From contig NC_017068.1 in assembly GCF_000284095.1 (NCBI RefSeq), positions 682,001 through 746,000 of the forward strand: a stretch of DNA of 64,000 bases, given 5' to 3'. Position numbers and translations under genes: made by a program. The notes beneath the pieces are model-generated. The model worked only from the letters and a program-made list of their open reading frames with translations. It searched no databases and was not told the DNA's origin. Shown here in pieces: positions 17,455 through 26,576 of the stretch. The stretch's first letter is position 1, and every line of letters begins with the position of its first letter. The DNA is from Selenomonas ruminantium subsp. lactilytica TAM6421. Lineage in GTDB: Bacteria; Bacillota; Negativicutes; Selenomonadales; Selenomonadaceae.

Positions 17455-18507
17455 TTACTGTTGCTCGCGTTTCTTTGCCAGCCACCGGGATTCCTGTTCT
17501 TTTTTCCGCATGACCACTCTGTCCTTGTAGATATCTTCAATCACGAGTTTGCAGATCACGATGAAGGGAACGGCCAGGAACATGCCGGCAGCGCCCAGCA
17601 GTTCTCCACCCAGCACGATGCCCAGGATGATGGCAATGGGATGCAGGTTCAGGGATTTGCCAATCAGGGTGGGATAGACGAAATTGTGATTGACCTGGGT
17701 GAGGAGAAGGTAAAAGCCTGCTGTCTGCAGGGCCACCAGGGAATCTACGGTAGCCGTCAGCAGTGTACCAAAGGCCGAAGCCACTGTAGGCCCCAGCACT
17801 GGGATGAATTCGCAGATACCCGAAACCACGGCGAATACCGAAGCATAGGGCAGATTGCGTATGGTGAAATAGAGAAAGACGATTACGGCGGTGATACAGC
17901 AGATGACCAATTGGCTGCAGATGTAGATGCGCAGGGAACCCAGGATGCGATTGAAAAGTTCCAACACCCGGCTGTAATCCCTCTTGGGAAAGAGGCCGGC
18001 CAGATATTTTTTGATCTGTTCCCCATCTTTCAGCAGGTAGAAGGTCACAAACAGGATGATGACCAGATCGATGGCCTTGTTGAAAAGGGAGAGCAATAAG
18101 GTCAGGGAAGACTTCAGCGCCTCCACACTGGCTTCTTTCATTTCAGACCAGATGTCATCGAGCTGTCCTTGCAGAAACTCGGAATCGTGGAGCCAGGAGA
18201 GATTCTGCAGCTGTTCGGTCAATTGGGGAAAGTCCGTGACAAAGCGGCTGAAGGTAGGGATAAAGCTCTTGGATACCAATGCCAGCAGCAACAGTCCCAG
18301 GCTGATGAAGCCCAGCAGCACCAAGCCGGCTGCCAGGGAACGGGGGAGTTTGCCTGACAGTTTGTCCACTACAGGCAGGAGCAGCAGCTGCAACAATAGG
18401 GAAATGAAAATGATAAAAGCCAGCTGCGGCATGAACCAAAAGGTGGACAGCAGCACCGTAAAGCTTACGGCCAAAAGAATCGAGGTGCGATATTTTTTGA
18501 TGGCCAA
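17455..18507 (-). CDS. AI-2E family (PerM-like) membrane transporter
   Basis: A 350-residue membrane protein with about 7-8 hydrophobic segments and the family features FVTFYLLKDGEQIKKYL near the middle and NHNFVYPTLIGKSLNLHPIAI towards the end. Substrates in the family vary, including autoinducer-2 and Na+/H+. The charged C-terminal tail is cytoplasmic. It lies 13 bases downstream of the M48 protease gene and is probably cotranscribed with it. Confidence 0.9.
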   Translation of the reverse strand: MAIKKYRTSILLAVSFTVLLSTFWFMPQLAFIIFISLLLQLLLLPVVDKLSGKLPRSLAAGLVLLGFISLGLLLLALVSKSFIPTFSRFVTDFPQLTEQLQNLSWLHDSEFLQGQLDDIWSEMKEASVEALKSSLTLLLSLFNKAIDLVIILFVTFYLLKDGEQIKKYLAGLFPKRDYSRVLELFNRILGSLRIYICSQLVICCITAVIVFLYFTIRNLPYASVFAVVSGICEFIPVLGPTVASAFGTLLTATVDSLVALQTAGFYLLLTQVNHNFVYPTLIGKSLNLHPIAIILGIVLGGELLGAAGMFLAVPFIVICKLVIEDIYKDRVVMRKKEQESRWLAKKREQQ

Positions 18508-18520
18508 GGGATTTCTCCTT

Positions 18521-19597
18521 TTACTTGATCTTATTCAGGCGTTCGGCAAGGGTTTGGGCGCTTTCGTCGCCGTCGGTGCAGGTGATGATGGGCTGCTGCC
18601 CCAGCATTACCGTATTGCCGTTGGTATAGGCAGCCCGGGTGTTATGACCGTTATGGTAAGCGGCCGCCAGATTGCCCATGACGAAGTAAGAGCGTTCCTT
18701 GGCACTCATGCCGCCAGCTGCAGCTGGGGTGCAGAAGACCGCCGTGTTGACTTTGATCACACCGTCTTTGTTAGTCACATGGCCGTTGCTGTACTGGTTG
18801 AGCTTCTTGGCATAGGCATCCCGGCGGTCATCATTGGCAGGATGATCGGACATGAATTTCTGAAACTCGGAAGGATGGCCCTGAGACTTATCCATGACGC
18901 GCTGCCAGACAGCGGCACAGGCACCGGGGTTGTAGCCGGCGTGGGTGATGTAGTCAAAGGCCAGGGCATCGGCTTCCCGTTCCATGGGTTTGGTGATATG
19001 GCGGTTGTTTACTACGGTGGCCATGACCTGGCCAACCTGAGACCCGGTGGCGGCACCGAGAATCTGTACATTCAGGGCGCGGCGGGCACCTTTGGCCGGA
19101 TGGTCTTTCTGGCCATGGCCTAATTCATGGGCCAGCACCACGGCGATTTCATCCTCATTATGCAATACATTGTAAAGACCGGTATTGACGCTGAGGTTGT
19201 GTCCCAGGGTGCAGAAGGCATTGAAGCTCTTCTGATTGTTGATGAAGTAATTATAGGGCTTTTTGTAAATGGAAGGATCGACGGCACCGATACCCCTGGT
19301 AAGATTGGTCATGATGCGGTTCAGCTGGTTGTTGAGATAGCTGTCGTAATTGACACCGTACTGTTTTTTCATCTGCGCCAGCATTTCCTGACGGCCCTGC
19401 TCGGTGTCGTTGTATTTGTGCAGCGTGCTGTTCAGCTGGCTGTGGGCTGCCGCGCCGCCAATCACCGCACCGGCTATATTCTCAGCCCAGCCGGCTTCCG
19501 CTGCCGGCGACTGAGCCATGCCGAAGCTCAGGGGAAAGGATAGACAGAGGGCCGTGAGTCCGGTGATTACTTTGCGTTTTAACTGTTTGTCATTCAT
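18521..19597 (-). CDS. Exported M48-family zinc metalloprotease
   Basis: A 358-residue protein with a signal peptide (RKVITGLTALCLSFPLSFGMA, about residues 7-28). The zinc site HELGHG and the third ligand in EREADA define an M48 peptidase of the periplasmic BepA/LoiP kind rather than membrane HtpX. The start is ATG 19597, since GGAGG lies just upstream on the minus strand; an in-frame ATG at 19669 lacks a site. In a diderm this could act in outer-membrane protein quality control, which is inference. Confidence 0.9.
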   Translation of the reverse strand: MNDKQLKRKVITGLTALCLSFPLSFGMAQSPAAEAGWAENIAGAVIGGAAAHSQLNSTLHKYNDTEQGRQEMLAQMKKQYGVNYDSYLNNQLNRIMTNLTRGIGAVDPSIYKKPYNYFINNQKSFNAFCTLGHNLSVNTGLYNVLHNEDEIAVVLAHELGHGQKDHPAKGARRALNVQILGAATGSQVGQVMATVVNNRHITKPMEREADALAFDYITHAGYNPGACAAVWQRVMDKSQGHPSEFQKFMSDHPANDDRRDAYAKKLNQYSNGHVTNKDGVIKVNTAVFCTPAAAGGMSAKERSYFVMGNLAAAYHNGHNTRAAYTNGNTVMLGQQPIITCTDGDESAQTLAERLNKIK

Positions 19598-19746
19598 GAT
19601 AAGAAAAACCTCCTGTTGCATCCGTAAAGATTCTATTCTAACATCTATTATAGCGAAAAAATACAGCATTGTGTTGATATTTTCAGATTTTTAATTGAAA
19701 TATAAGAAAAGTCATTTTGCACGTTATGGGGAGGAGCGAAAAGGCC

Positions 19747-19774
19747 TTAACTTTTGTCCGGATCGGACGATAAT
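19747..19774 (+). promoter_or_regulatory. Promoter with palindrome in its spacer
   Basis: TTAACT (19747-19752), 16 bases, GATAAT (19769-19774). The spacer contains GTCCGGATCGGAC (19756-19768), a perfect GTCCG/CGGAC inverted repeat and a candidate repressor site for the kinase gene. Confidence 0.5.
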
Positions 19775-19841
19775 ATTAGTGGAGATTGTCAGAGCAAGGA
19801 AGGACTGCTATGATAGATAGGGATTACAAGGAGGTAGCAAA

Positions 19842-20864
19842 ATGCGTGAAAAAGAATGGCGCACCTGCCGGCTCATGATCAACGGGTTGGCCCATAAGGT
19901 GCAGTATAATCAGGCCACCATTGATAATCTGTTCCTGCCTTTTTTACGGCGGATGAGCAAGATGCAGGCAAAATTGGGACGGCGCATGATTGTGTTTCTG
20001 GCGGCACCGCCGGGAGTAGGCAAGTCCACGCTGGCTCTGTTTTTGGAGCGGCTGTCCAATACCGATGAGGAGCTTGTGCCGGTACAGGCCCTGGGGCTGG
20101 ATGGATTCCATTATCCTAACAAGTATCTGACCACCCATAGCATCGAGCGGGGAGGGCAGCTTATTCCCCTGAGCTCCATCAAGGGCAGTCCGGAAACCTT
20201 TGCCGTGGACAAATTGATCGGCAAGCTCACCGATGTGCGCAAGGAAAATGTGCGCTGGCCGGTCTATGACCGCACCATCCATGATGTGCTGGAGGAAATG
20301 ATCACGGTAAAAAGGCCGATTGTCATCCTGGAAGGCAATTGGCTGCTGCTGGGGGAGGATCACTGGCAGAATGTGCGTTCTTTTGCCGATTACAGTCTGT
20401 TCATCAGTGCGGAGCCGCAGGATCTCAAGGAGCGCCTGATCCGCCGCAAGATGGCGGGGGGCAGTACCATGGAAGCGGCAAAGAAATTCTATCAGAAGAG
20501 CGACAAGCTCAATGTGGAACGCTGCCTCAAGAAATCCTGGCCGGCTAATGAAACCTGGCAGATGCTCTACGATGGCGATTATCAGCTCAAGGGAAAAATC
20601 ATTCCCACCCGCATGGTAGACAGGGATGCCCTCTGGAAAAAGCCCGATGTGCAGCTGAATAATTCCCTGCTGGGGGGACTCAATAACCGCCATGCTGAAC
20701 AGGGAATCAAGCCGCCGCTTTATGACGAAGGCTATGTACAGGGTATGGAAGCTGCCCGCAAGGCAATCCTTAGGAAGCTTTACGAGAATGGAACCATGAG
20801 CAGCAAGGCCATTCTGGATACCTTCCAGGTGACCGCAGAAGAACTCAAGGAAATCATGAAATAG
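19842..20864 (+). CDS. P-loop kinase of the uridine kinase/pantothenate kinase superfamily
   Basis: A 340-residue protein. The Walker A motif APPGVGKST lies near residues 55-63, LGLDGFHYPN follows, and IVILEGNWLLL is the typical Walker B/lid entry of uridine kinase-like enzymes. The substrate cannot be told from sequence; this family is often annotated simply as nucleoside or nucleotide kinase. The C-terminal 100 residues, with no motif I recognise, extend beyond the kinase core and end in a helix-turn-helix-like stretch (MSSKAILDTFQVTAEELKEI). GGAGG precedes the ATG by 7 bases. Confidence 0.8.
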   Translation: MREKEWRTCRLMINGLAHKVQYNQATIDNLFLPFLRRMSKMQAKLGRRMIVFLAAPPGVGKSTLALFLERLSNTDEELVPVQALGLDGFHYPNKYLTTHSIERGGQLIPLSSIKGSPETFAVDKLIGKLTDVRKENVRWPVYDRTIHDVLEEMITVKRPIVILEGNWLLLGEDHWQNVRSFADYSLFISAEPQDLKERLIRRKMAGGSTMEAAKKFYQKSDKLNVERCLKKSWPANETWQMLYDGDYQLKGKIIPTRMVDRDALWKKPDVQLNNSLLGGLNNRHAEQGIKPPLYDEGYVQGMEAARKAILRKLYENGTMSSKAILDTFQVTAEELKEIMK

Positions 20865-20875
20865 CAAAAAGCAAA

Positions 20876-20899
20876 ATGACCGGTCAGTTGACCGGTCAT
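20876..20899 (-). terminator. Hairpin made of two TGACCGGTCA palindromes
   Basis: ATGACCGGTC (20876-20885) and GACCGGTCAT (20890-20899) form a 10-bp stem with loop AGTT. On the minus strand it is followed by TTTTGCTTTTTG, so it can terminate the minus-strand gene that stops at 20902. The same palindrome recurs at 29242 and 29262. Confidence 0.65.
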
Positions 20900-20901
20900 C
20901 A

Positions 20902-21192
20902 TCATTTCACCTTGCTGGAGAAGAGATACACGAGAATCGTCAGCACGATGCCGCCGATACCCCATTCCACGCCTTTTTCCACGAAGGCATAGATGGTGGC
21001 GCCAAGGCAGAAGAGCACTGCCAAAAGCGTCTGTTTGGCGTTTTCCTTGCGGTAAGCAAAGGTCTTGTAATCCACGCCGGTGAGTTTCTGGAAGCATTCC
21101 GGGCAGATGATGCGCTGCTCGCCAGCTTCATTCTTATTGACAAGTGCCTCTTTTTCCGGCAGATCCCGGCCGCACTCCGAACATTTCAACAT
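20902..21192 (-). CDS. Small zinc-ribbon membrane protein, unknown function
   Basis: A 96-residue protein. The N-terminal half has two CxxC pairs (CSEC at residues 4-7 and CPEC near 30-33), a probable zinc ribbon. The C-terminal half has two membrane segments (LLAVLFCLGATIYAF and GIGGIVLTILVYLF). No family is recognised. The gene is monocistronic, convergent with the kinase gene. Confidence 0.75.
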   Translation of the reverse strand: MLKCSECGRDLPEKEALVNKNEAGEQRIICPECFQKLTGVDYKTFAYRKENAKQTLLAVLFCLGATIYAFVEKGVEWGIGGIVLTILVYLFSSKVK

Positions 21193-21270
21193 ATGATTAC
21201 CCCCAAAAAATCCTCAAAGACAAATACCTTTCTATTTTACTTCATTTCTGCCGATTTGACTACAGATTTC

Positions 21271-21299
21271 TTGACACTTATGGGGAAAAACATTAAAAT
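21271..21299 (+). promoter_or_regulatory. Promoter of rny
   Basis: TTGACA (21271-21276), 17 bases, TAAAAT (21294-21299). Confidence 0.8.
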
Positions 21300-21367
21300 A
21301 GTAGGGTATAGTCAATGAACTATCGAAACAAATAAATAATGCATGAACGCAAATAAGCAAGAAGGGG

Positions 21368-22912
21368 GTGAGTATTATCGTTATCGAAGTAGTAGCGGTA
21401 ATAATCGCAGCAATCATCGGTGCCGGTGTTGGTTATACGGCGCGCAAGCGTACCGCCGAAGCCCAGATCGGTTCCGCTGAAGAAGAAGCAAAACGCATTG
21501 TAGCGGATGCAGAAGAAAAAGGCGAAACGAAGAAAAAGGAAGCCCTGCTCGAGGCGAAGGAGGAAATCCATCGTCAGCGTCAGGAGCTCGATCGCGAGAC
21601 GAAAGAACGTCGCAGCGAGCTTCAGCGCCAGGAACGCCGCGTAGTACAGAAAGAAGAAAATCTTGACCGCAAGCTGGATTCTCTGGAGAAGAAGGAAGAG
21701 GGCCTTTCCCGCAAGGAAGCCCGCATCGACAAAACCCAGCAGGCGATTGATGAGATGCACGAAAAGCAGAAGACGGAACTGGAACGCATTTCCAGCCTGA
21801 CTGCTGAGGAAGCAAGGGTAATGCTCATGGCTGAAGCCGAAGAAGAGCTGAAGCATGAAAAGGCCATGAAGATCAAGGAGTATGAGCAGCAGATCAAAGA
21901 TGAATCGGACAAGAAGGCCCGGGATATTCTGAGCCAGGCCATTCAGCGCTGTGCTGCTGATCATGTGGCAGAAACCACGGTATCCGTGGTGGCCCTGCCC
22001 AACGACGAGATGAAAGGCCGCATCATCGGCCGCGAGGGCCGCAATATCCGCACGCTGGAAACGCTGACGGGCATTGACCTCATCATCGACGATACGCCGG
22101 AAGCCGTTATCCTGTCGGGCTTCGATCCCGTACGCCGGGAAACGGCCCGCATCGCTTTGGAAAAGCTGATCCAGGATGGCCGTATTCATCCGGCCCGCAT
22201 CGAAGAGATGGTGGAGAAAGCCAAACGGGAAGTGGATATGCGCATCAAGGAAGCCGGTGAGCAGGCAACCTTTGATACCGGTGTCCATGGTATCCATCCG
22301 GAGCTTATCAAGCTCCTGGGCCGTCTGCGCTATCGCACGAGTTACGGCCAGAACGTGCTGAACCATTCCATCGAGGTTTCTCATCTGGCTGGCGTCATGG
22401 CTTCGGAATTGGGCTGTGATGTAACGCTGGCTAAGCGTGGTGGCCTGCTGCATGATATCGGCAAGGCCATCGACCACGAAGTGGAAGGCAGTCACACCAC
22501 GATTGGTGCTGACATTGCCCGGAAGTTCCGGGAGTCCAAGGATGTAATCAACTGCATCGCCGCCCATCATGGTGATGTAGAAGCCACCAGCGTAGAAGCT
22601 GTGCTGGTAGCCGCCGCCGATGCTGTATCGGCAGCTCGTCCGGGTGCTCGTCGTGAGAGCCTGGAATCCTATCTGAAACGCTTGAAGAGTCTGGAAGAGA
22701 TCGCTGAATCCTATGAAGGCGTTGAGCGTTGCTTTGTTATTCAGGCCGGCCGCGAAATCCGCGTCATGGTGAAACCGGATAAGGTTGACGACACGGAAGC
22801 TGTAGCGCTGGCTCATAACATCGTGAAAAAAATCGAGGAAGAACTGGAATATCCTGGCCAGATCAAGGCCACGATCATCCGGGAAACCCGCGTTGTGGAT
22901 TATGCAAAATAA
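21368..22912 (+). CDS. rny: Ribonuclease Y
   Basis: A 514-residue membrane-anchored endoribonuclease that starts mRNA decay. The N-terminus is a membrane helix ([18 protein letters not shown]), then a coiled coil to about residue 200, a KH domain with [15 protein letters not shown], and an HD domain with [13 protein letters not shown] and [12 protein letters not shown]. No ATG is available: the frame opens after a stop at 21344, and the GTG at 21368 lies inside the ribosome site AAGGGGGTGA. Either that GTG or a non-standard codon just downstream (ATT at 21374) is used. Confidence 0.95.
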   Translation: MSIIVIEVVAVIIAAIIGAGVGYTARKRTAEAQIGSAEEEAKRIVADAEEKGETKKKEALLEAKEEIHRQRQELDRETKERRSELQRQERRVVQKEENLDRKLDSLEKKEEGLSRKEARIDKTQQAIDEMHEKQKTELERISSLTAEEARVMLMAEAEEELKHEKAMKIKEYEQQIKDESDKKARDILSQAIQRCAADHVAETTVSVVALPNDEMKGRIIGREGRNIRTLETLTGIDLIIDDTPEAVILSGFDPVRRETARIALEKLIQDGRIHPARIEEMVEKAKREVDMRIKEAGEQATFDTGVHGIHPELIKLLGRLRYRTSYGQNVLNHSIEVSHLAGVMASELGCDVTLAKRGGLLHDIGKAIDHEVEGSHTTIGADIARKFRESKDVINCIAAHHGDVEATSVEAVLVAAADAVSAARPGARRESLESYLKRLKSLEEIAESYEGVERCFVIQAGREIRVMVKPDKVDDTEAVALAHNIVKKIEEELEYPGQIKATIIRETRVVDYAK

Positions 22913-22927
22913 GGTGCGTGTAAGCGC

Positions 22928-22978
22928 ATAAGTGAGGAGGGTGCAGGCGATGAGCCTTGCGCCCTCTCTTACACTTAT
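22928..22978 (+). repeat. Long hairpin between rny and the next gene
   Basis: ATAAGTG (22928-22934) pairs with CACTTAT (22972-22978), and GGAGGG and GCAGGC inside pair with GCCTTGC and CCCTC. The 51-base hairpin has no T run, so RNA stability or processing is more likely than termination. Confidence 0.55.
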
Positions 22979-22993
22979 GGAGAGGATACAATT

Positions 22994-23533
22994 ATGTTTG
23001 GATTTAACCTGAATGGCAAAAATACCGGCCGTAAGGAAATGAGTACCGGTGTACAGCTTCTGGCCTCGATGCTGGTATGTTATCCGGAACTCTATGCCGT
23101 GGCTTACGATCCCAAAGAGACGGAAATCACGTTGGATTTTGTGGTGGAGGCGAAGATCGGCCGGGAGGAAATGGAGGAATTTGCCAGCCTCGTGGACAAG
23201 AGCGTGCAGACTTACCATGATCTGCATGGTGGCGGCCCGGTGTGGCTGGCCATCGATGCCGATGTGAATGGCAAGCTCATGACGGTTCATGTGCGGCGGC
23301 AGCTGGTTTCCATGCTGCGGGGTGAGCTCAACCTGCTGACGGAATTGTTCCATGAGAAATTCGGTGAGGCCCTGCAGATCGATGTGCATACCCTGGATGC
23401 GCTGGAGCCGGAGTTTTCGACGATGCAGAGCAATCTGCTGGATCAGATGTTCGATCTGGCGCAGTCCAGCCGCATCAAGGAGCGCATGATCGGCATGCGG
23501 GATAAGGATAAGGTTGTAGTCTACAACCGTTGA
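22994..23533 (+). CDS. Hypothetical protein between rny and ymdB
   Basis: A 179-residue soluble protein with no signal peptide, membrane segment or motif that I recognise. It is acidic, mixed alpha/beta (LDFVVEAKIGREEMEEF, AIDADVNGKLMTVHVRRQL), and ends in a basic segment. It starts 13 bases after GGAGAGGAT-type sequence at 22980-22988 and is 12 bases before ymdB, so it belongs to the RNase Y operon. That context suggests a role linked to RNA turnover or signalling, without further support. Confidence 0.7.
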   Translation: MFGFNLNGKNTGRKEMSTGVQLLASMLVCYPELYAVAYDPKETEITLDFVVEAKIGREEMEEFASLVDKSVQTYHDLHGGGPVWLAIDADVNGKLMTVHVRRQLVSMLRGELNLLTELFHEKFGEALQIDVHTLDALEPEFSTMQSNLLDQMFDLAQSSRIKERMIGMRDKDKVVVYNR

Positions 23534-23545
23534 GAGGAGTAAATT

Positions 23546-24325
23546 ATGCGTGTAATGCTGGTTGGCGATGTGGTGGGCAAACCAGGGCGTAAGGCGTTTC
23601 AGAAATACACCCCCCAGCTCAAAGCCGAAAAGAATATCGATGTGGTGATCGTCAACGGAGAAAACTCTGCCGGCGGCAAGGGGTATACCCGCAAGTCACT
23701 GGATGGCCTGTATCATGGTGGGGCGGATATCATCACCTCGGGAAACCATGTCTGGGACAAGAAGGATGTGCTGGAATTCATCGATCAGGAACCCTTCCTG
23801 ATCCGGCCGGCCAACTATCCGGAAGGAGCACCGGGCAAAGGATATTGCGTCTATCCCTTCAAGGCGAAGAATATCGGCGTGGTCAATCTCTCGGGCCGGG
23901 CCTTTATGCCGGATATGGACTGCCCCTTTCAGAAAATCGAGGAAATCCTGCGGGAACTGCAGCGGGAGTGCGATATCATTTTCCTGGATTTCCATGCGGA
24001 GACCACTTCGGAGAAGATGGCCATGGGCTGGTACCTGGATGGTCGGGTAAATGCGGTGGTGGGCACCCATACCCATATCCAGACAGCCGATGACCGCATC
24101 CTGCCGGAAGGCACGGCATACATCACGGACCTTGGCATGGTGGGGCCCTGGAATTCCATCCTCGGGGTGAAGACGGAAATCATCCTGCAGAAGTTCACTA
24201 CCTGCCTGCCCTGCCGTTTCGACCTGGAAGAAAGTGGGCCCATGGTGTACTCGGCCCTGATTGTGGACATCGATGATGCCACGAACAGGACGGTTGGTGT
24301 CGAGCGGATATTGATCAAAGAGTAA
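23546..24325 (+). CDS. ymdB: YmdB-type metallophosphoesterase
   Basis: A 259-residue calcineurin-like phosphodiesterase of the TIGR00282/YmdB family. The metal site residues are visible in GDVVGKPGR (residues 7-15), NGENSAGGKG, SGNHVWDKKD, FHAETTSEK and GTHTHIQTADD. In B. subtilis YmdB hydrolyses 2',3'-cyclic nucleotides and affects biofilm genes. The rny-ymdB-spoVS order is conserved in Firmicutes. Confidence 0.95.
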   Translation: MRVMLVGDVVGKPGRKAFQKYTPQLKAEKNIDVVIVNGENSAGGKGYTRKSLDGLYHGGADIITSGNHVWDKKDVLEFIDQEPFLIRPANYPEGAPGKGYCVYPFKAKNIGVVNLSGRAFMPDMDCPFQKIEEILRELQRECDIIFLDFHAETTSEKMAMGWYLDGRVNAVVGTHTHIQTADDRILPEGTAYITDLGMVGPWNSILGVKTEIILQKFTTCLPCRFDLEESGPMVYSALIVDIDDATNRTVGVERILIKE

Positions 24326-24479
24326 AAAGCAGAAGACCGAAAGATTTTCAGAAGAATTTTCCCTGAGGCAGGATTTTTTCCGCCTATGCAGAATACTAAG
24401 TTAGTATCAGTTAGATATGTCATAGGAAAAATCTAGAACATTGTTGCAGTTTTGTTGCAAGAGAGGACGTGTGCGAATC

Positions 24480-24740
24480 ATGGAAATCTTGAAGGTATCT
24501 GCGAAATCGAATCCGAATTCAGTGGCAGGAGCTTTGGCTGGTGTGCTTCGGGAGCATTCCAGTGCGGAAATGCAGGCCATTGGTGCTGGAGCTCTTAATC
24601 AGGCGGTGAAGGCTGTAGCCATCGCCCGGGGCTTTGTGGCACCGCACGGCATTGACCTGATCTGCATTCCGGCTTTTACCGATATCAATATCGAGGGTGA
24701 AGAGCGCACTGCTATCAAACTTATCGTTGAACCGCGCTAA
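24480..24740 (+). CDS. spoVS: Stage V sporulation protein S
   Basis: An 86-residue Alba-like protein that begins MEILKVSAKSNPNSVAGALA, near-identical in style to SpoVS of Bacillus and Clostridium. ATG 24480 is preceded by AGAGAGGACGTG; a longer frame from 24441 lacks a site. SpoVS also occurs in non-spore-formers, where it probably binds nucleic acid, so it is no proof of sporulation here. Confidence 0.95.
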   Translation: MEILKVSAKSNPNSVAGALAGVLREHSSAEMQAIGAGALNQAVKAVAIARGFVAPHGIDLICIPAFTDINIEGEERTAIKLIVEPR

Positions 24741-24777
24741 AAGAGTCCGCGCTGATTCGGCATAGGAGTGACAATAC

Positions 24778-25614
24778 ATGGCAAGTGATTTGCACATGCA
24801 CACAACATACTCCGATGGAAAACTTACGCCGGAGGAACTTGTGGCAGCGGCAAAAGCTGCCGGTCTCAAATACATAGCCATAACCGATCATGATACGGTG
24901 GACGGTGTCAGCTATCTGTATGAGAACGGAGGATACCCTACGCGGGGGATTCATGTGATTCCGGGAATTGAGTTCAGTGCTCATCATCCGGTGCATGAAA
25001 TTCATATCTTGGGCTTTAATGTGGATATTTACTATCCTGATCTGATTGATAAATTGAACGATGTGACGGAAGCGCGCTGGACGCGGTTCAGTGATATGGT
25101 GGCGAAATTGCAGGAACTTGGTTATCCCATAACCGAGGGCGAGGTGCTTACTCTGGCCGGGGCCAGCAAATCCATCAGCCGTTCCCATATTGCCCGGGTG
25201 CTGGTCAGAAAAGGCTGTTTTTCTTCCGTGAAGGAGGCTTTTGCGGCTGTGCTGCAAAAGGGAAAACCGGCCTATGTGCCGCATTACCATTTGGAAGTGG
25301 AAGAAATCATTCAGCTGGTCAAGGCTGCCGGTGGTACGCCGGTGCTGGCTCATCCCAAATTGGTGGGGGACGATGAGCTGGTGCGGGATTTGTGCCAGCG
25401 GGGCATTGAGGGGCTGGAGGTTTTCTATCCCCAGCATGATGCCGAGGATACGGCCCGCTATTATACGATGGCCAAGGAGTTTAACCTTCTGCCTTCAGGC
25501 GGTTCAGATTTTCATGGTTATCCCACGCGCTATCCGGCAGAGGTGGGAGTCTTTACCATTGAAGACAAGTGGGCGGAAGCCTTTTACCGTCCCTTGGGGA
25601 AGTTCAATAATTAG
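24778..25614 (+). CDS. PHP-domain phosphoesterase
   Basis: A 278-residue protein of the PHP superfamily (TrpH/YciV group). Metal-binding motifs are [11 protein letters not shown] (residues 4-14), [23 protein letters not shown] and SDFHG. E. coli YciV (RNase AM) processes the 5' end of rRNA and degrades short oligonucleotides, so a nuclease or nucleotide 3'-phosphatase role is possible. It lies between spoVS and the P-loop/Asp23 gene, with an RNA-turnover operon upstream. Confidence 0.88.
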   Translation: MASDLHMHTTYSDGKLTPEELVAAAKAAGLKYIAITDHDTVDGVSYLYENGGYPTRGIHVIPGIEFSAHHPVHEIHILGFNVDIYYPDLIDKLNDVTEARWTRFSDMVAKLQELGYPITEGEVLTLAGASKSISRSHIARVLVRKGCFSSVKEAFAAVLQKGKPAYVPHYHLEVEEIIQLVKAAGGTPVLAHPKLVGDDELVRDLCQRGIEGLEVFYPQHDAEDTARYYTMAKEFNLLPSGGSDFHGYPTRYPAEVGVFTIEDKWAEAFYRPLGKFNN

Positions 25615-25628
25615 TCAGGAGTGCTGAT

Positions 25629-26462
25629 ATGGATGTGATTGCTTTAGTCGGGCCCAGTGGTACCGGCAAAAGCCACCATGCGCTGATTGTGGCGCATAAA
25701 CATAAGGCGGACGCCATTATCGATGACGGAATCCTGATTAAGGACGGCAAGATAGTAGGCGGTCATTCCGCGAAAAAAGAACCGAGCAAGATCATGGCTG
25801 TACGGCGGGCAATTTTTGTGCTGCCGGGACATGCTGAAGAGGTGCAGGCGGCCATCAAGGAGGCTAAACCGCACCGTATCCTGATTCTGGGCACTTCGGA
25901 GAATATGGTGTTCAAGATTGCCAAGGCGCTGCATCTGCCGCAGATTGCCAAGATCATCCACATCGAGGATGTGGCTACCAAGCAGGAGATGGCGGCGGCG
26001 CAGTACCATCGGCTGAAGGAAGGCAAGCATATCATTCCGGTGCCTACCATCGAGCTCAAGCCGCATTTTTCCGGTTATCTGGTGGACCCGTTGCAGACCT
26101 TGTTTAAGCGGTCATCCACTAAGCGGCGTCGTTTGGGCGAAAAGTCCATTGTGCGGCCGGTGTTCAGTTATTATGGCAAGCTCAGCATCGACGATTCGGC
26201 AGTCAAGTCCATCGTGCAGGTGGTGCTGAAGAAATTTGAGGCCATCACGAAGGTGGATGGCCTGCAGGTCAAGCATCTGATGCGGGGCGAGGAGGATTTG
26301 GGCCTCAAGATTGTCTGCGGCGTGGTGCTGACCTATGGCAACCATATTCCCACGCTGCTGGGGCAGGCACAGAAAGATGTGCGGGATGCGGTGGAGTATA
26401 TGACGGGCATGATCGTGCATGAGGTCAATATTCAGGTAAAAACACTATATGTAAAAGCATGA
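25629..26462 (+). CDS. P-loop NTPase fused to an Asp23/Gls24 domain
   Basis: A 277-residue two-domain protein. The N-terminal half begins ALVGPSGTGKSHHA, a Walker A motif at residues 8-15, and contains ILILGTSENMVFKIAKAL; I cannot assign its substrate. From about residue 178 (YYGKLSIDDSAVKSIVQVVL) to the end (VNIQVKTLYV) it reads as an Asp23/Gls24 envelope-stress domain, which is normally a free-standing protein. It is the last gene of the spoVS-PHP run, 14 bases after the PHP gene. Confidence 0.8.
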   Translation: MDVIALVGPSGTGKSHHALIVAHKHKADAIIDDGILIKDGKIVGGHSAKKEPSKIMAVRRAIFVLPGHAEEVQAAIKEAKPHRILILGTSENMVFKIAKALHLPQIAKIIHIEDVATKQEMAAAQYHRLKEGKHIIPVPTIELKPHFSGYLVDPLQTLFKRSSTKRRRLGEKSIVRPVFSYYGKLSIDDSAVKSIVQVVLKKFEAITKVDGLQVKHLMRGEEDLGLKIVCGVVLTYGNHIPTLLGQAQKDVRDAVEYMTGMIVHEVNIQVKTLYVKA

Positions 26463-26484
26463 TGGTTTACATCGTGGTGGTAAG

Positions 26485-26570
26485 ACGCCCGGTGGCCGAC
26501 AATTACTTTTCTTCGCTTTGACAAAAAGCGCCAAACGCTACGAAAAGCAATCGCCAGCCACCGGGCTTTT
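26485..26570 (+). terminator. Large branched terminator-like structure
   Basis: The outer stem GCCCGGTGGC (26487-26496)/GCCACCGGGC (26557-26566) is a perfect 10 bp and is followed by TTTT. Inside, CGA/TCG, CTTTTC/GAAAAG and CGCTTT/AAAGCG continue the pairing. It ends the P-loop/Asp23 transcript but is much longer than a usual terminator. Confidence 0.75.
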
Positions 26571-26576
26571 GCGTAA

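Noticed and set aside
21320-23389. A 689-codon minus-strand frame
   Set aside because: It lies entirely antisense to rny and the next gene, whose protein motifs are unmistakable; its Leu/Phe/His-rich sequence is a codon-bias shadow.
24480-24740. spoVS as evidence of sporulation
   Set aside because: SpoVS homologues occur in many non-spore-formers and no other sporulation gene is in the window.
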